Shown here one piece after another: positions 8,962 to 17,398 of a stretch of DNA of 64,000 nt. Origin of the DNA: Algihabitans sp965233705. GTDB taxonomy: Bacteria; Pseudomonadota; Alphaproteobacteria; Kiloniellales; DSM-21159. The notes under the pieces are model-generated. The model was not told the DNA's origin, did not search any database, and worked only from the letters and a program-made list of their open reading frames with translations. A program made the position numbers and the translations under genes. Within the stretch, counting starts at the first letter, position 1. Every line of letters begins with the position of its first letter. The stretch covers positions 62,001-126,000 of the forward strand of contig CBDDTF010000003.1 in the NCBI GenBank assembly GCA_965233705.1, read 5' to 3'.

Positions 8962-9735
8962 ATGACAGCCACCGCAGCGCCCGCCGCGACCCGGACGGAG
9001 GCCCGCAGCGCCACCGTCTTTCGCATGGTCACGGACCAGCACGTCTGTCCGTACGGGCTCAAGGCCAAGGATCTGCTCGAACGCGAAGGCTTCACCGTCG
9101 AGGACCGCTGGCTTCGGACGCGCGAGGAGACGGACGCGTTCAAGGCGGAGCACGGGGTCAGGACCACCCCGCAGACGTTCATCGCGGGCGAGCGCGTCGG
9201 CGGCTACGACGACCTGCGCCGCCATCTCGGCAAGGCGGTCGCCGACTCCGACGCCACCACCTACAAGCCGGTCGTCGCGGTGTTCGCGATGACCGCCGCG
9301 ATGGCGCTGGCGGCGAGTTACGCGTCGTCCGGCACCGCCCTGACGATGCACGCCGCCGAATGGTTCATCGCCTTCAGCATGTCGGTGCTCGCCCTCCTCA
9401 AGCTGCAGGACATCGAGACCTTCTCGTCGATGTTCCTGGGTTACGATCTGCTCGCCAAGCGATGGGTCCGCTACGCCTACGCCTATCCGTTCTGCGAGGC
9501 GCTGGCCGGCATCCTGATGATCGCGGGCGCGTTGGACTGGCTATCCATCCCGGTGGCCCTCTTCATCGGCACCGTCGGAGCGGTTTCGGTGTTCAAGGCG
9601 GTCTACATGGACAAGCGGGAGATCAAGTGCGCCTGCGTCGGCGGGTCAAGCAAGGTCCCGCTCGGGTTCGTCTCGCTGACCGAGAACCTGATGATGGTCG
9701 GCATGGCTCTCTGGATGCTGTTCTCGCATCACTGA
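8962..9735 (+). CDS. glutaredoxin-MauE fusion membrane protein
   Basis: The 257-residue protein joins a soluble glutaredoxin-like domain (residues about 18-90, HVCPYGLKAKDLL with a CPYG site, then RTTPQTFIAGERVGGYDDL) to a four-helix MauE/DoxX-type membrane domain (about 100-257). The membrane part contains AYAYPFCEALAGILM and a cytosolic-side CACVGG motif followed by VPLGFVSLTEN. MauE-like proteins are linked to thiol-disulfide exchange across the membrane. Control by an adjacent CueR-like regulator suggests a role in metal or thiol stress, for example copper-damaged disulfides, but the actual partner is unknown. Confidence 0.85.
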   Translation: MTATAAPAATRTEARSATVFRMVTDQHVCPYGLKAKDLLEREGFTVEDRWLRTREETDAFKAEHGVRTTPQTFIAGERVGGYDDLRRHLGKAVADSDATTYKPVVAVFAMTAAMALAASYASSGTALTMHAAEWFIAFSMSVLALLKLQDIETFSSMFLGYDLLAKRWVRYAYAYPFCEALAGILMIAGALDWLSIPVALFIGTVGAVSVFKAVYMDKREIKCACVGGSSKVPLGFVSLTENLMMVGMALWMLFSHH

Positions 9736-9965
9736 GGCGGTGTCCGTCCAGGCGCACCGCGCCATCCATGTCCCCTGGATAGCCCGACCGGTACCGGCAC
9801 CGCCGGATGCCGGGCGTTCCCCATGCCGAGCCACGCCCTCGATCGGCGTGTCGTACGCACGGCTTCTCCGGATGCACGGGGGCCCGGCGGGTGCCGGGCC
9901 TTGTCACGCCGGTCGGGCGACCCGGCCTTCGTTGGCCGTGGGGGACAGGGGGATCGACGCGATGC
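9736..9965. other. intergenic space between convergent genes
   Basis: This 230-bp gap lies between two converging genes. No gene or clear terminator with a T-tract is seen. Confidence 0.5.
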
Positions 9966-11333
9966 TCAATCGGCCGAAGCGGCTCCTGATGCCGTGACCG
10001 CGGCCTCGCGGGCCGGGCGGCCCTGGGCCGCGAGGGCGGTCGGGCCGGCCTGCGGCGACGGCGCGGCGGCCATCGTCGCGAGGAGGTCGGCCGGAGAGAC
10101 GCGGACGGCCACCATCGCCTCGTCGAGGGTCATCGGCGCTCCCTCGAACATCCAACCGGCCCCGGACCGGCTGCCCTTGCGCACGACGGACGGCTCCGCC
10201 GCGTCGCACCAGAGGGCCACGATCCGGGCCGAGGACGCCTCGAACACCGGCGACCCCGACTGGCCGGGCAACCGCCGAGGCGCAGCATCCAGACCGGAGG
10301 CGACCCTGCCCGCGACCCCCAGCATGCGTCTGGCATGCCTGACATGGACGTCGCCAGGATGCGGGCCCGGAATCCGGCTTGGGTCGACCGAGTGGGACAC
10401 CTGTCGTCTGGCGTCGTCGAACGTGCCGAAGCTGTCGAGGAGCGAACGGCTTTCCGGATGCCGGCTGTCGTACCGGTAGACCAGCCGCGTCCACGACCCC
10501 GCGAGTTCGGCGCAGCTCGTCGCGACCTGCGCGAGGAGCGACGCCCTCTCGGCTTCGGCCAGCATGGGAACATGGAGGCACATGGCGGGTGCGTTCGCCC
10601 GGCGCGCGGCGTCGAGGAGGGGATCGCTCCCGACGAACGGTCCGGACGCGTCGATGATCAGCACGGGACCCAGGTCGGTGACCCCGTCGGGCACGAAGAC
10701 ATCGCCGGTGCCGACGGCCCCCCTCACCGTCCTTCCGATATCGCCCGCGAGACGGCGGACCCAGGCGGACATCCCGTCGGAGATCGACTCACGGACGACC
10801 TCCGTCACGGCCTCGACGGCCTGCCGCCGTTCGTCCAGGGCATCGAGACGGCCGTCGATGCCGCGGAGCGCGATCTGCTCGGCGACGAGGCCGGGTCCGG
10901 TTCCGGCCAGACGCCCGACCGCGCGCGACAGCGCCTTGGTCCGCGCACGAAGGTAGGCGAAAGCCGCATCGCGGTCCTCGGAGACGTCACCGGCCTCCAG
11001 CCCCGCCAGATGCTCGTCGAGATCGCGCAAGGAGGTCCTGATGTGCTCCAACGCCGTGGCGCGCTCCTCGTCGACCGCGGGATCGTCCGATGCCAGCATC
11101 TCGGCCCGAAGCTCCTCGCGAAGCACCGCCCGCCCGGACGGCGTGAGCGTCCAGGTCAGCGAGGGGCGTCCGCGCCCGGTGGAGACGACCTCCTCCCGCG
11201 TGCACAGGTCCCGGCGTTCGGTCAGGTAGTTGCGAACCGTCGATTCATTCGCGTCGGCGAAGGCCGCCAGTTCCCTCACCGTCGCACGGCCCAGCCTGAG
11301 CAGGCCGCGCTTGATCTTGAGGTTCTGGCTCAT
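9966..11333 (-). CDS. unknown protein with N-terminal winged HTH and a serine-protease-like motif
   Basis: No family is recognised for this 455-residue protein. Residues about 1-75 form a winged HTH (GRATVRELAAFADANESTVRNYL, then GRGRPSLTWTLTPSGRAVL). Residues about 75-230 are strongly helical with possible coiled coil. A later segment contains GPVLIIDASGPF and, near residue 370, LPGQSGSPVF followed by ARIVALWC, which resembles the G-x-S-G-S-P-V active-site strand of trypsin-like peptidases; the matching His and Asp cannot be placed confidently. It has its own strong promoter and follows a metalloprotease-like gene by 53 bp, so the three genes to its right probably form one functional unit with it. 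Confidence 0.6.
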   Translation of the reverse strand: MSQNLKIKRGLLRLGRATVRELAAFADANESTVRNYLTERRDLCTREEVVSTGRGRPSLTWTLTPSGRAVLREELRAEMLASDDPAVDEERATALEHIRTSLRDLDEHLAGLEAGDVSEDRDAAFAYLRARTKALSRAVGRLAGTGPGLVAEQIALRGIDGRLDALDERRQAVEAVTEVVRESISDGMSAWVRRLAGDIGRTVRGAVGTGDVFVPDGVTDLGPVLIIDASGPFVGSDPLLDAARRANAPAMCLHVPMLAEAERASLLAQVATSCAELAGSWTRLVYRYDSRHPESRSLLDSFGTFDDARRQVSHSVDPSRIPGPHPGDVHVRHARRMLGVAGRVASGLDAAPRRLPGQSGSPVFEASSARIVALWCDAAEPSVVRKGSRSGAGWMFEGAPMTLDEAMVAVRVSPADLLATMAAAPSPQAGPTALAAQGRPAREAAVTASGAASAD

Positions 11334-11360
11334 GTCACCGGAAAGCCTGGGGTAGGCCCT

Positions 11361-11390
11361 ATATTATCGGGATCCGGGCGAAAATATCAA
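11361..11390 (-). promoter_or_regulatory. sigma70-type promoter for the wHTH gene
   Basis: Read on the minus strand, TTGATA (11385-11390) and TAATAT (11361-11366) are separated by 18 bp, close to the vegetative consensus in an otherwise GC-rich region. The -35 overlaps the stop of the upstream gene. The start codon at 11333 is about 28 bp from the -10. Confidence 0.65.
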
Positions 11391-12577
11391 CCCTCGTAAT
11401 CGGCCAGCGTCCGCCTCAGGGCGGCTAGATCGCCCGTCCTCGAAAAGTCGACGACCGCGGCGATCAGGTCGTCGCGGTCGACGCCGAACGAGGTCTCCAG
11501 GGCGACGCCGAGCGCGTCGACGACCCGGTCGCGGTCGGCCTGGGGCAGCCTGACCGCGTTGAGTGCCAGGGAGAATGCCAGGACGCGGTTCCGGCCTCCG
11601 CGCGTCCCGGCGTCGCCGTCGCCGAACCGGTCCAACTCGGCGAGAAGGCGGTCGACGGCCCGCCGTGCGTAGATCCTCCGACCGCGTTGGATCGGCGGCA
11701 AGGTCGCCTGCGCCCCGATGCGCCTCGCGTTCAGGGCGTTGCAGGCGCGAAGGACATCGGTCGCCTCCTGCACGATCCAGGCGGGCTTACCCACGTGACC
11801 GCCGCGGACCCATTCCTCAACCAGCCACAAGGCGATGACGTCCATCCATCCTTCAGACCATGCGCACGACCCGTCGACCTGCCGACGCGGTTCCGCGCAG
11901 TCGGCGACCGCCGTCCCTTGGTAGGCATGACAGACGAGCTCGTGGGCGAGCACGTAGGGGAGATGGCAGGCGGAATCCCAATCGAAGGCGTCGTCGCGAA
12001 CGCTCAGGGTGACGACCGAGACAAGGTCGCTCCCGTCGCTCCACCGGCACGAGCCGCTCAGGGCGGAGCTGTCGAGCAGGCCCGCGACCTGGTCGGAATG
12101 CAGGCGACCCAGCGCGAGGTGCACGGCCGGCAGGCGGACGGCGACGTCGAGCCCGCCGTAAAGCCGCGCGACGGCACCGTCGAGGTCGCCGAAGAGCGCT
12201 GCGATCTCGTCCGGCATCGGCGCGTCCTCGACGCAGCCGGCACGTTCGAGCCGCGCGCGGAAGTCGTCCGACCGCGTGCGGATCGCATCGAACGCCGGGC
12301 CGCCGTCGGGTAGCGCGACCCCATGGACGAGGTCCCGCACCTCAGCCACCGCGCGCGACCTGGGGAGGTCGGGCAGCGCCCGGGCGACATTCGACCGCGC
12401 CAACGCCGGGCCGACGATCCCGTCCCTCAGAAGCGCGGCCGCAACCTCGCTCGTGCCGGGAAGGCCTCCGGACCGGAACGCCGCCGCGATCGCGTAGCGG
12501 ATCTCCAGAGCGGTCCGGCGACCGGGGTCGAGCAGGGTCAGGCGGGGCGCGGATGCAGGCCCGTCACTGGACGTCAT
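11387..12577 (-). CDS. predicted zinc metallopeptidase-like protein (HExxxH)
   Basis: The 396-residue protein is not assigned to a named family. Around residue 215 it has LAHELVCHAYQG, where His-Glu and the second His are separated as HExxxH, the spacing of dipeptidyl-peptidase III, not classical HExxH. About 35 residues later SEGWMDVIALW supplies a Glu that could be the third zinc ligand, as in EGW-type peptidases. The N-terminal 100 residues are helical and Ala/Arg rich. Its ATG overlaps the end of the preceding small gene by 14 bp, so the two are coupled. Metallopeptidase activity is an inference from these motifs. Confidence 0.6.
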   Translation of the reverse strand: MTSSDGPASAPRLTLLDPGRRTALEIRYAIAAAFRSGGLPGTSEVAAALLRDGIVGPALARSNVARALPDLPRSRAVAEVRDLVHGVALPDGGPAFDAIRTRSDDFRARLERAGCVEDAPMPDEIAALFGDLDGAVARLYGGLDVAVRLPAVHLALGRLHSDQVAGLLDSSALSGSCRWSDGSDLVSVVTLSVRDDAFDWDSACHLPYVLAHELVCHAYQGTAVADCAEPRRQVDGSCAWSEGWMDVIALWLVEEWVRGGHVGKPAWIVQEATDVLRACNALNARRIGAQATLPPIQRGRRIYARRAVDRLLAELDRFGDGDAGTRGGRNRVLAFSLALNAVRLPQADRDRVVDALGVALETSFGVDRDDLIAAVVDFSRTGDLAALRRTLADYEG

Positions 12578-12980
12578 CGGGGGTGGTGACCTCGGGCCCG
12601 ATGCCTCCCGTGGGGAGCGACGCCTCGGCCCGCGCCTTTAGGAGTTTCTCCCAGACCGCCTTCGTGCCGGCCTTGAGGGCGTCCTTGACGAGATCCTTGG
12701 CGAGATCCGTCGCGACGCTCCCGGCGAACCCACCGAGGGCCACGAAGACCGCGATGGCCGCGTCGGCGAGGCCCGCTTCCGCCGGCTTGGCGACGAAGGG
12801 GCTGCGGGCCGGCAGGTCCGCCGCGGCCAACCCGAGCAGTCCGGCTGCCTCCGTGCGCGACGCCGGATCGGCCAGGATCGCCGCCCAGGCCGTTTCGATG
12901 GCGGCGTTGATCTCGGCGACGTCCGCCGCGCCGCCCGCATAACCCGCGATTTCCGTTTCCAGGTTCGACGGCGAGCCCAT
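12564..12980 (-). CDS. small alanine-rich helical protein, first gene of the three-gene operon
   Basis: This 138-residue protein is Ala-rich with a hydrophobic central segment (AAIAVFVALGGFAGSVATDLAKDLVKDALKAG) that could be an amphipathic or membrane-inserting helix. No signal peptide or known domain is evident. The ATG at 12980 is preceded by GGGGGGAT; a GTG at 13007 is an alternative start. It overlaps the metallopeptidase-like gene, so the pair is probably a functional unit in which a small, possibly membrane-active protein is made with a protease. Confidence 0.6.
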   Translation of the reverse strand: MGSPSNLETEIAGYAGGAADVAEINAAIETAWAAILADPASRTEAAGLLGLAAADLPARSPFVAKPAEAGLADAAIAVFVALGGFAGSVATDLAKDLVKDALKAGTKAVWEKLLKARAEASLPTGGIGPEVTTPDDVQ

Positions 12981-13088
12981 CGCATCCCCCCCAAGCGTGA
13001 CCGACACCGAGATGGGTACCGGGCGGCGCCATTGCCAGGGCCGAAGCCTCCCGTGCCCTTCCTTGGAAACTCAGCCGCGGCCCGGGAG

Positions 13089-13117
13089 TTGACGCGGCGC
13101 GTACCCGTGAGGGGTAT
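13089..13117 (+). promoter_or_regulatory. CsoR-type operator and promoter upstream of DUF318 permease
   Basis: The 16-bp site TACCCGTGAGGGGTAT (13102-13117) fits TACCC-N4-GGGGTAT, seen at three other places in this window. A -35-like TTGACG (13089-13094) lies 17 bp before the right half of the site, so a bound repressor would cover the -10 region. Confidence 0.7.
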
Positions 13118-13191
13118 GTGGGCGGCTAGGCCACCGGCCGGGAGCCGGACGGACGGTCGTCGGCGAGCCGGCGTCGATGCGGGGAACCACA

Positions 13192-14364
13192 ATGGACGCG
13201 ATCATCCACGGGGTGGGGAACGGCCTCCTGATGGCTGCCGGCATGTTCTGGCAGACGGGCTGGAGCCTGGTGCTGGGGTTCACCATCTCGGCCGTGCTCC
13301 AGTCCGTGGTCTCCTCTGACCAGATGCGGAAAGCCTTCGGCGGCGGCAGCGTGCGCGAGATCGCGCTGGCGACCCTGGCCGGCGCGGCCTCGTCCTCGTG
13401 CTCCTACGCCTCGGCCGCCATCATGCGCACCCTGTTCAAGAAGGGGGCGGCGCTCGTCACGTCGCTCGCCTTCCTGTTCGCCTCGACCAACCTCGTGCTC
13501 GAACTCGGGCTGATCCTCTACGTGCTGCTCGGCTGGCAGTTCATGCTCGGCGAGTGGATCGGCGGCGTGGTGCTGATCGCGATCATGAGCGCGCTCGTGA
13601 CGCTCACCTATCCGGGCCGGCTCGTGGAGGAGGCACGGGCGCACGAGGAGAACAGCCGCGGCCACGAGCACATGAGCATGACGGTCGACGGCCCGACCTG
13701 GCGCGCGCGTCTGGCCAAGCCGGAGGCCCGCATCCGCGTGGCCCAGAACTTCGCCATGGAATGGCGCATGCTCTGGAAGGACCTCGCGCTGGGCTTCCTG
13801 ATCGGGGGATCCCTCGCCGCGCTGGTGCCGGACGGGGTCTGGAGGACGCTCTTCCTGACCGAGGCGCCGGCGTGGCTGCAGGTGCCGGTCAACGTCCTGC
13901 TGGGTCCGGTCATCGCCGTGCTGACCTTCGTCTGCTCCATCGGCAACGTGCCGCTCGCGGCGGTGCTTTGGGCCGGCGGCGCGAGCTTCTCCGGGGTGCT
14001 GGCGTTCCTCTATGCCGACCTCATCGTGATCCCGCTGCTCGACATCTACCGCCGCTACTTCGGCTGGCGCATGGCCGCCTATATCGGCGGCGTCTTCTTC
14101 GTGACGATGGCCGCCGCCGCGCTCGTCGTCGACCTGGCGTTCACCGCACTCGGCTGGATCCCGTCACGCGACATCGACGTGCGGGCGCAGATGACCGATT
14201 TCAGCCTGAACTACACGTTCTGGCTCAACCTCCTGTTCGGCGCGCTCGCGGCCTACCTGTTCTGGGTCAACCGCCAGAACCCGATGGACCACGGTCAGCA
14301 TCACGCGGATGCGGGCCAAGACGGCCACGCAGGCCACGACCATGCCGCGCACGCGCACCACTGA
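13192..14364 (+). CDS. DUF318 (ArsP_1/YraQ-type) permease with His-rich tail
   Basis: The 390-residue membrane protein has about eight to ten predicted helices in two halves, each with a conserved SSCSYASAA / CSIGNVPLAAVLWAGG segment containing cysteine, typical of DUF318 permeases related to ArsP and YraQ. The C-terminus is a His/Asp-rich cytosolic or periplasmic tail (DHGQHHAD, GHDHAAHAHH) able to bind metals. A GGGGAA ribosome-binding site supports this ATG over one 15 bp upstream. The CsoR-type operator just before it places it in the copper regulon. The substrate of DUF318 proteins is mostly unknown; a metal or metal-thiol compound is inferred. Confidence 0.85.
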   Translation: MDAIIHGVGNGLLMAAGMFWQTGWSLVLGFTISAVLQSVVSSDQMRKAFGGGSVREIALATLAGAASSSCSYASAAIMRTLFKKGAALVTSLAFLFASTNLVLELGLILYVLLGWQFMLGEWIGGVVLIAIMSALVTLTYPGRLVEEARAHEENSRGHEHMSMTVDGPTWRARLAKPEARIRVAQNFAMEWRMLWKDLALGFLIGGSLAALVPDGVWRTLFLTEAPAWLQVPVNVLLGPVIAVLTFVCSIGNVPLAAVLWAGGASFSGVLAFLYADLIVIPLLDIYRRYFGWRMAAYIGGVFFVTMAAAALVVDLAFTALGWIPSRDIDVRAQMTDFSLNYTFWLNLLFGALAAYLFWVNRQNPMDHGQHHADAGQDGHAGHDHAAHAHH

Positions 14365-15022
14365 GAGGCACGGCGGGGCCCCGCGGATCGCGGCTCGAAC
14401 GGCACCGTCGTCTCGCTGACCCGTCGGGAGGGTTCGAGGTTCCACCGCGGCGGCGGGAACGCCCGTGCCGCAAGGGTTGGACCGAGCGATCCGTCGGCCC
14501 TCGACGACGCCCGCAGCGTGGGTCCCCACGGAAACCCGTCGCAGGCGACGGCGGGGACCGATGGGCATCGAACGCTACGTTCCCGTACGCTGACGTGGCG
14601 GTGCGCTTGACGCCCGGTCCGGGGAAGGCACACCCCGATCCGCATCGCGGCGCTCGCCGGGGTCGGCTTCCGGACGCGGTCCCGCCGGGAACGCCCCCCG
14701 GCATCGAAACGATCCGGGTTCGATCCGTCCCGGCGCGGTCGAGGCAGGCCGGAACCGCCCGCGGGCGACCCTGCAGACCAACACCGGACGCGTCGTTCGG
14801 CGACGCCCCCCGTCGTCCTCCTCGACCGTGCCTCCCAGGTCTGCGTCCTCGACGAGGCGCTGCGGAATTCGAGGCCCGTCATCGAAGGTTCCTGGCAGGT
14901 CGAATCGCCCGAAGCCGTGCTCGGCGCCGTGCGTTGCGCGCACGGGCCGCCGGGCCGGACGGCGCACCGACGACCGATCGCATCCCCCGGCAACCGCGCC
15001 CAGGGCCACATGAGACTGGTCG
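14365..15022. other. 650-bp region without a convincing gene
   Basis: Several open frames exist but none has both a start with ribosome-binding site and protein-like composition. A plus-strand open stretch near 14,800-14,940 (VVLLDRASQVCVLDEAL) might be a remnant of a lost gene. Convergent flanking genes mean no promoter is needed here. Confidence 0.4.
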
Positions 15023-16345
15023 TCATGGCGTTCGCGCTATCGGTCTCGCGATGGCCAGCACGCCCTTCAGGCCGCTCCCGAAACGGGCGATCGTCTCGCG
15101 GTGGCCTCGAAGCTCGCTGTAGGCAAGGTACCGCAGGTCGAGTTCGCCGACACGGGAGAACGCGGGTCGGGCGAACTGCGCCCTGACGTCCTCCTCGCGG
15201 TTGTCCGGCGCGACCAGGAAGAAGTTGCGGGCCATCCCGCCCTCCACGCCGAGCGCGAGGTCGAGCATGCGCACGATCCCGGAGTAGATGCTGGTCGTGT
15301 GCTCGACCTCGAAGGCCGCCGCCACGTCCCGGCTCGCCTTGTCGATCCAGAGCACGTCGATGAGCCGGACGGTGTCGGCCGAGCCGTTGGCCGCCAGCCC
15401 CTCGGGCAATCGGGCGAGGCACCCGTCCGACAGGCGACCCCCGGCATAGGGGCGGCTGGCGTCGTTCGACGCGATCCAGACGTCGAAGCCGAGGGCGAGG
15501 CCCAGGTCGCGGATCCAGCCCTGGATCTCGGTGTGGGTGTGGTCCGCCTCCCCGGCCGCGACGGCCGCCTTCGACGGCGTCCCGCCGGCCTCCGCCCGCA
15601 CCCGATCCAGATCCGCGCGCCAGCGCGCGAGGGCCACCTCCGCATCGCGCTCGGGCAGCGGGTAGCGTCCGGACCCGACGTCGAACAGGAAGCCGGCGAC
15701 CGCGCCGAAATCGTTCGAGAGCAGGGCGCGATGTTCGATGTTGAGGTCGACGATCCCGCGTCGCATCGCGAGGTACTCGTCCCAGCGTCCGAGCTTCACG
15801 TTCGCACCCGTGAGGGCGTTGTAACCCTTGACGATGGCCGTGTTGAAGGGCGGTACCCAGGTCGGATGCAGGAAATAGAGCAGGTTCGCCGCAGCGGGTC
15901 CGAGGCCCTTGATGCGCACGTCGTCGAGCGCCCGTATCGCGGCCAGCACGTGCGCCTCGGCGTTGCAGCAGAGGCAGGTGTCGAGGAAACGCCCGAAGGC
16001 GACCTGGTTGGCCCGATCCTCGTAGATGTCGGGGATGCGCAGCTTCGGCTTCCAGAGGAAGGCGTGGTCGGCGCCCCTGAACACCTGCCGCTGCTCGGCG
16101 ATGGAATGGACCACCGTCTCCAGCGACGAACCGCGGTAGGCGTTGCCGAAGGTGTCGGCCCTGATCTCCTCGACGACCGCCTGCAACCCGCGGCGGATCG
16201 ACCGGAAGTTCTTGATGCGCTCCTCCCAGAGGAACCACGTCCGATAGGATGCGCCGGAATCCTCGCGCCAGTGCCGGATGAGGTTGGCGACCCAGGGTCC
16301 GTCCAAGCGTCGTCTCCCATCATTCGCCTGCGGCGGCGAGCGCAT
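15023..16345 (-). CDS. HhH-like plus restriction-endonuclease-like nuclease (defence-associated)
   Basis: The 440-residue protein has two parts. Residues about 120-200 contain RIKGLGPAAANLLYFLHPTWVPPFNTA, a helix-hairpin-helix-like element recalling DNA glycosylases. Residues about 270-430 hold a nuclease-like domain: HTEIQGWIRDLGLALGFDVW, LIDVLWIDK at about 325 and FEVEHTTSIYSGIVRMLDL at about 343. This domain recurs in restriction and antiviral proteins and is thought to be a PD-(D/E)XK relative with Glu residues in FEVEH. It is divergently oriented to the ATPase gene cluster and may be a component of the same defence island. Confidence 0.7.
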   Translation of the reverse strand: MRSPPQANDGRRRLDGPWVANLIRHWREDSGASYRTWFLWEERIKNFRSIRRGLQAVVEEIRADTFGNAYRGSSLETVVHSIAEQRQVFRGADHAFLWKPKLRIPDIYEDRANQVAFGRFLDTCLCCNAEAHVLAAIRALDDVRIKGLGPAAANLLYFLHPTWVPPFNTAIVKGYNALTGANVKLGRWDEYLAMRRGIVDLNIEHRALLSNDFGAVAGFLFDVGSGRYPLPERDAEVALARWRADLDRVRAEAGGTPSKAAVAAGEADHTHTEIQGWIRDLGLALGFDVWIASNDASRPYAGGRLSDGCLARLPEGLAANGSADTVRLIDVLWIDKASRDVAAAFEVEHTTSIYSGIVRMLDLALGVEGGMARNFFLVAPDNREEDVRAQFARPAFSRVGELDLRYLAYSELRGHRETIARFGSGLKGVLAIARPIARTP

Positions 16346-16759
16346 CGCACCGGAGGCCCGTTCTTCGACGGTCGCCGATTACCCCCCTGGGGTTTAGGTC
16401 GATATACGCGCCTCTCGTGGCACCGCAACCTTCGGGTGTCGACGGCCGCGGGGCCAGGACGCCATGGGTCGCGCCGCCGGACCCTGGTACCACCCCTCCT
16501 TGGCCCGTGATCTGGCCTTCGCGCGATGGACTTCCCGCGCGGATGGCTCGAATGTGTCGCCATGGGGCAAGGATCCGGTATCGGGGATCGGGACGACCTG
16601 GGCGTGCGCGACCATCTTGGCGACGGCGGCCGGGCGCTGGGGTCGGACGGGGATGACCGCGTGGCGCACGGCGACCGACGTTCGCCGGGCTTGCCCGTTG
16701 CCGAATGGCACGGGAGGCCAGCTACCGTCGCGTGTCTGCCCGACGCGCCCCGTGGCCAC
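16346..16759. other. divergent promoter region
   Basis: This 414-bp gap separates the minus-strand nuclease gene from the plus-strand three-component cluster. The plus frame is open from 16,526, so the middle-component gene could start earlier, but protein-like composition begins only near 16,760. No clear operator was found. Confidence 0.4.
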
Positions 16760-17398
16760 ATGCCCGAGGGCTATCATTTCCGCGACGCGATGCGCCTGCT
16801 CTTCATCCTCGCGGCGGGGAGCGAGGTGCGGGACGATCCGGGCGCCTCGCCGGACGGCTCCCGCGTGTTCGTCGGCGAGAAGCGGCTGATGGCCGTGGAC
16901 TTCCTCGTCCGCTACCCCGACTACCTGGCCCACGACCTGCTGGACCTGTACGAGACGGAGGGGGACGCGGACCTGCTCCGGGACGTGCGCGCGATCTTCG
17001 ACCGGGACGAGCCGGACGTGCGTCTGGTCCGCATGGTGCGCTGGCGCCGGGGTGCGTTCCAGAACATCGAGACCGCGCTTGCGATCCTCGATTCCCGGCG
17101 GCTCGTCCGATGCGTGCGCATCCGCCTCGGCCCCGACCGCATGCGCCACGAGTTCGTCGTGCTGGCCGCGGGCTTCACGTTCCTCGACGAGGCCGTGAGC
17201 GAGCAGCCGATCCTGGCCTGGTACCGCGACCGCGCCGCGCTCGCCATGCGCGTCGCCCGCTCGCGCAGCGGTTCGGACCTCAAGGGTGCCCAGTACGGGC
17301 ACCCGGAATACGGGTCGACGTCCTACGGCGCCACCATCCCGTCCATCAAGGACCGGGTGCTGCGGCGGCTACGGGCCGTCGAGGCGCGGGGACGATGA
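16760..17398 (+). CDS. putative ABC-three-component middle protein
   Basis: The 212-residue protein has no enzyme motif. It contains hydrophobic and HTH-like segments (EKRLMAVDFLVRYPDYLAHDLL; WRRGAFQNIETALAILDSRRLV; AAGFTFLDEAV), consistent with a small winged-helix adaptor. Position gives the clue: its stop overlaps the start of an SMC-like ATPase (ATGA), the arrangement of middle components in ABC-three-component systems. The start is uncertain because no good ribosome-binding site precedes the ATG; upstream in-frame alternatives exist. The family assignment is inferred from context and size. Confidence 0.55.
   Translation: MPEGYHFRDAMRLLFILAAGSEVRDDPGASPDGSRVFVGEKRLMAVDFLVRYPDYLAHDLLDLYETEGDADLLRDVRAIFDRDEPDVRLVRMVRWRRGAFQNIETALAILDSRRLVRCVRIRLGPDRMRHEFVVLAAGFTFLDEAVSEQPILAWYRDRAALAMRVARSRSGSDLKGAQYGHPEYGSTSYGATIPSIKDRVLRRLRAVEARGR

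Noticed and set aside
9966..11333. Confident trypsin-like protease assignment
   Set aside because: Only the GQSGSPVF strand is visible; His and Asp of the triad were not found.
11387..12577. Classical zincin HExxH
   Set aside because: The sequence is HELVCH with three residues between Glu and His; only the HExxxH form fits.
14797..14945. Open stretch reading VVLLDRASQVCVLDEAL on the plus strand
   Set aside because: There is no start, no ribosome-binding site and no family; at most a remnant.
16526..16759. N-terminal extension of the middle-component gene
   Set aside because: Codons before 16760 are Gly/Asp/Arg-rich without conserved character, so a later start is preferred, though uncertain.
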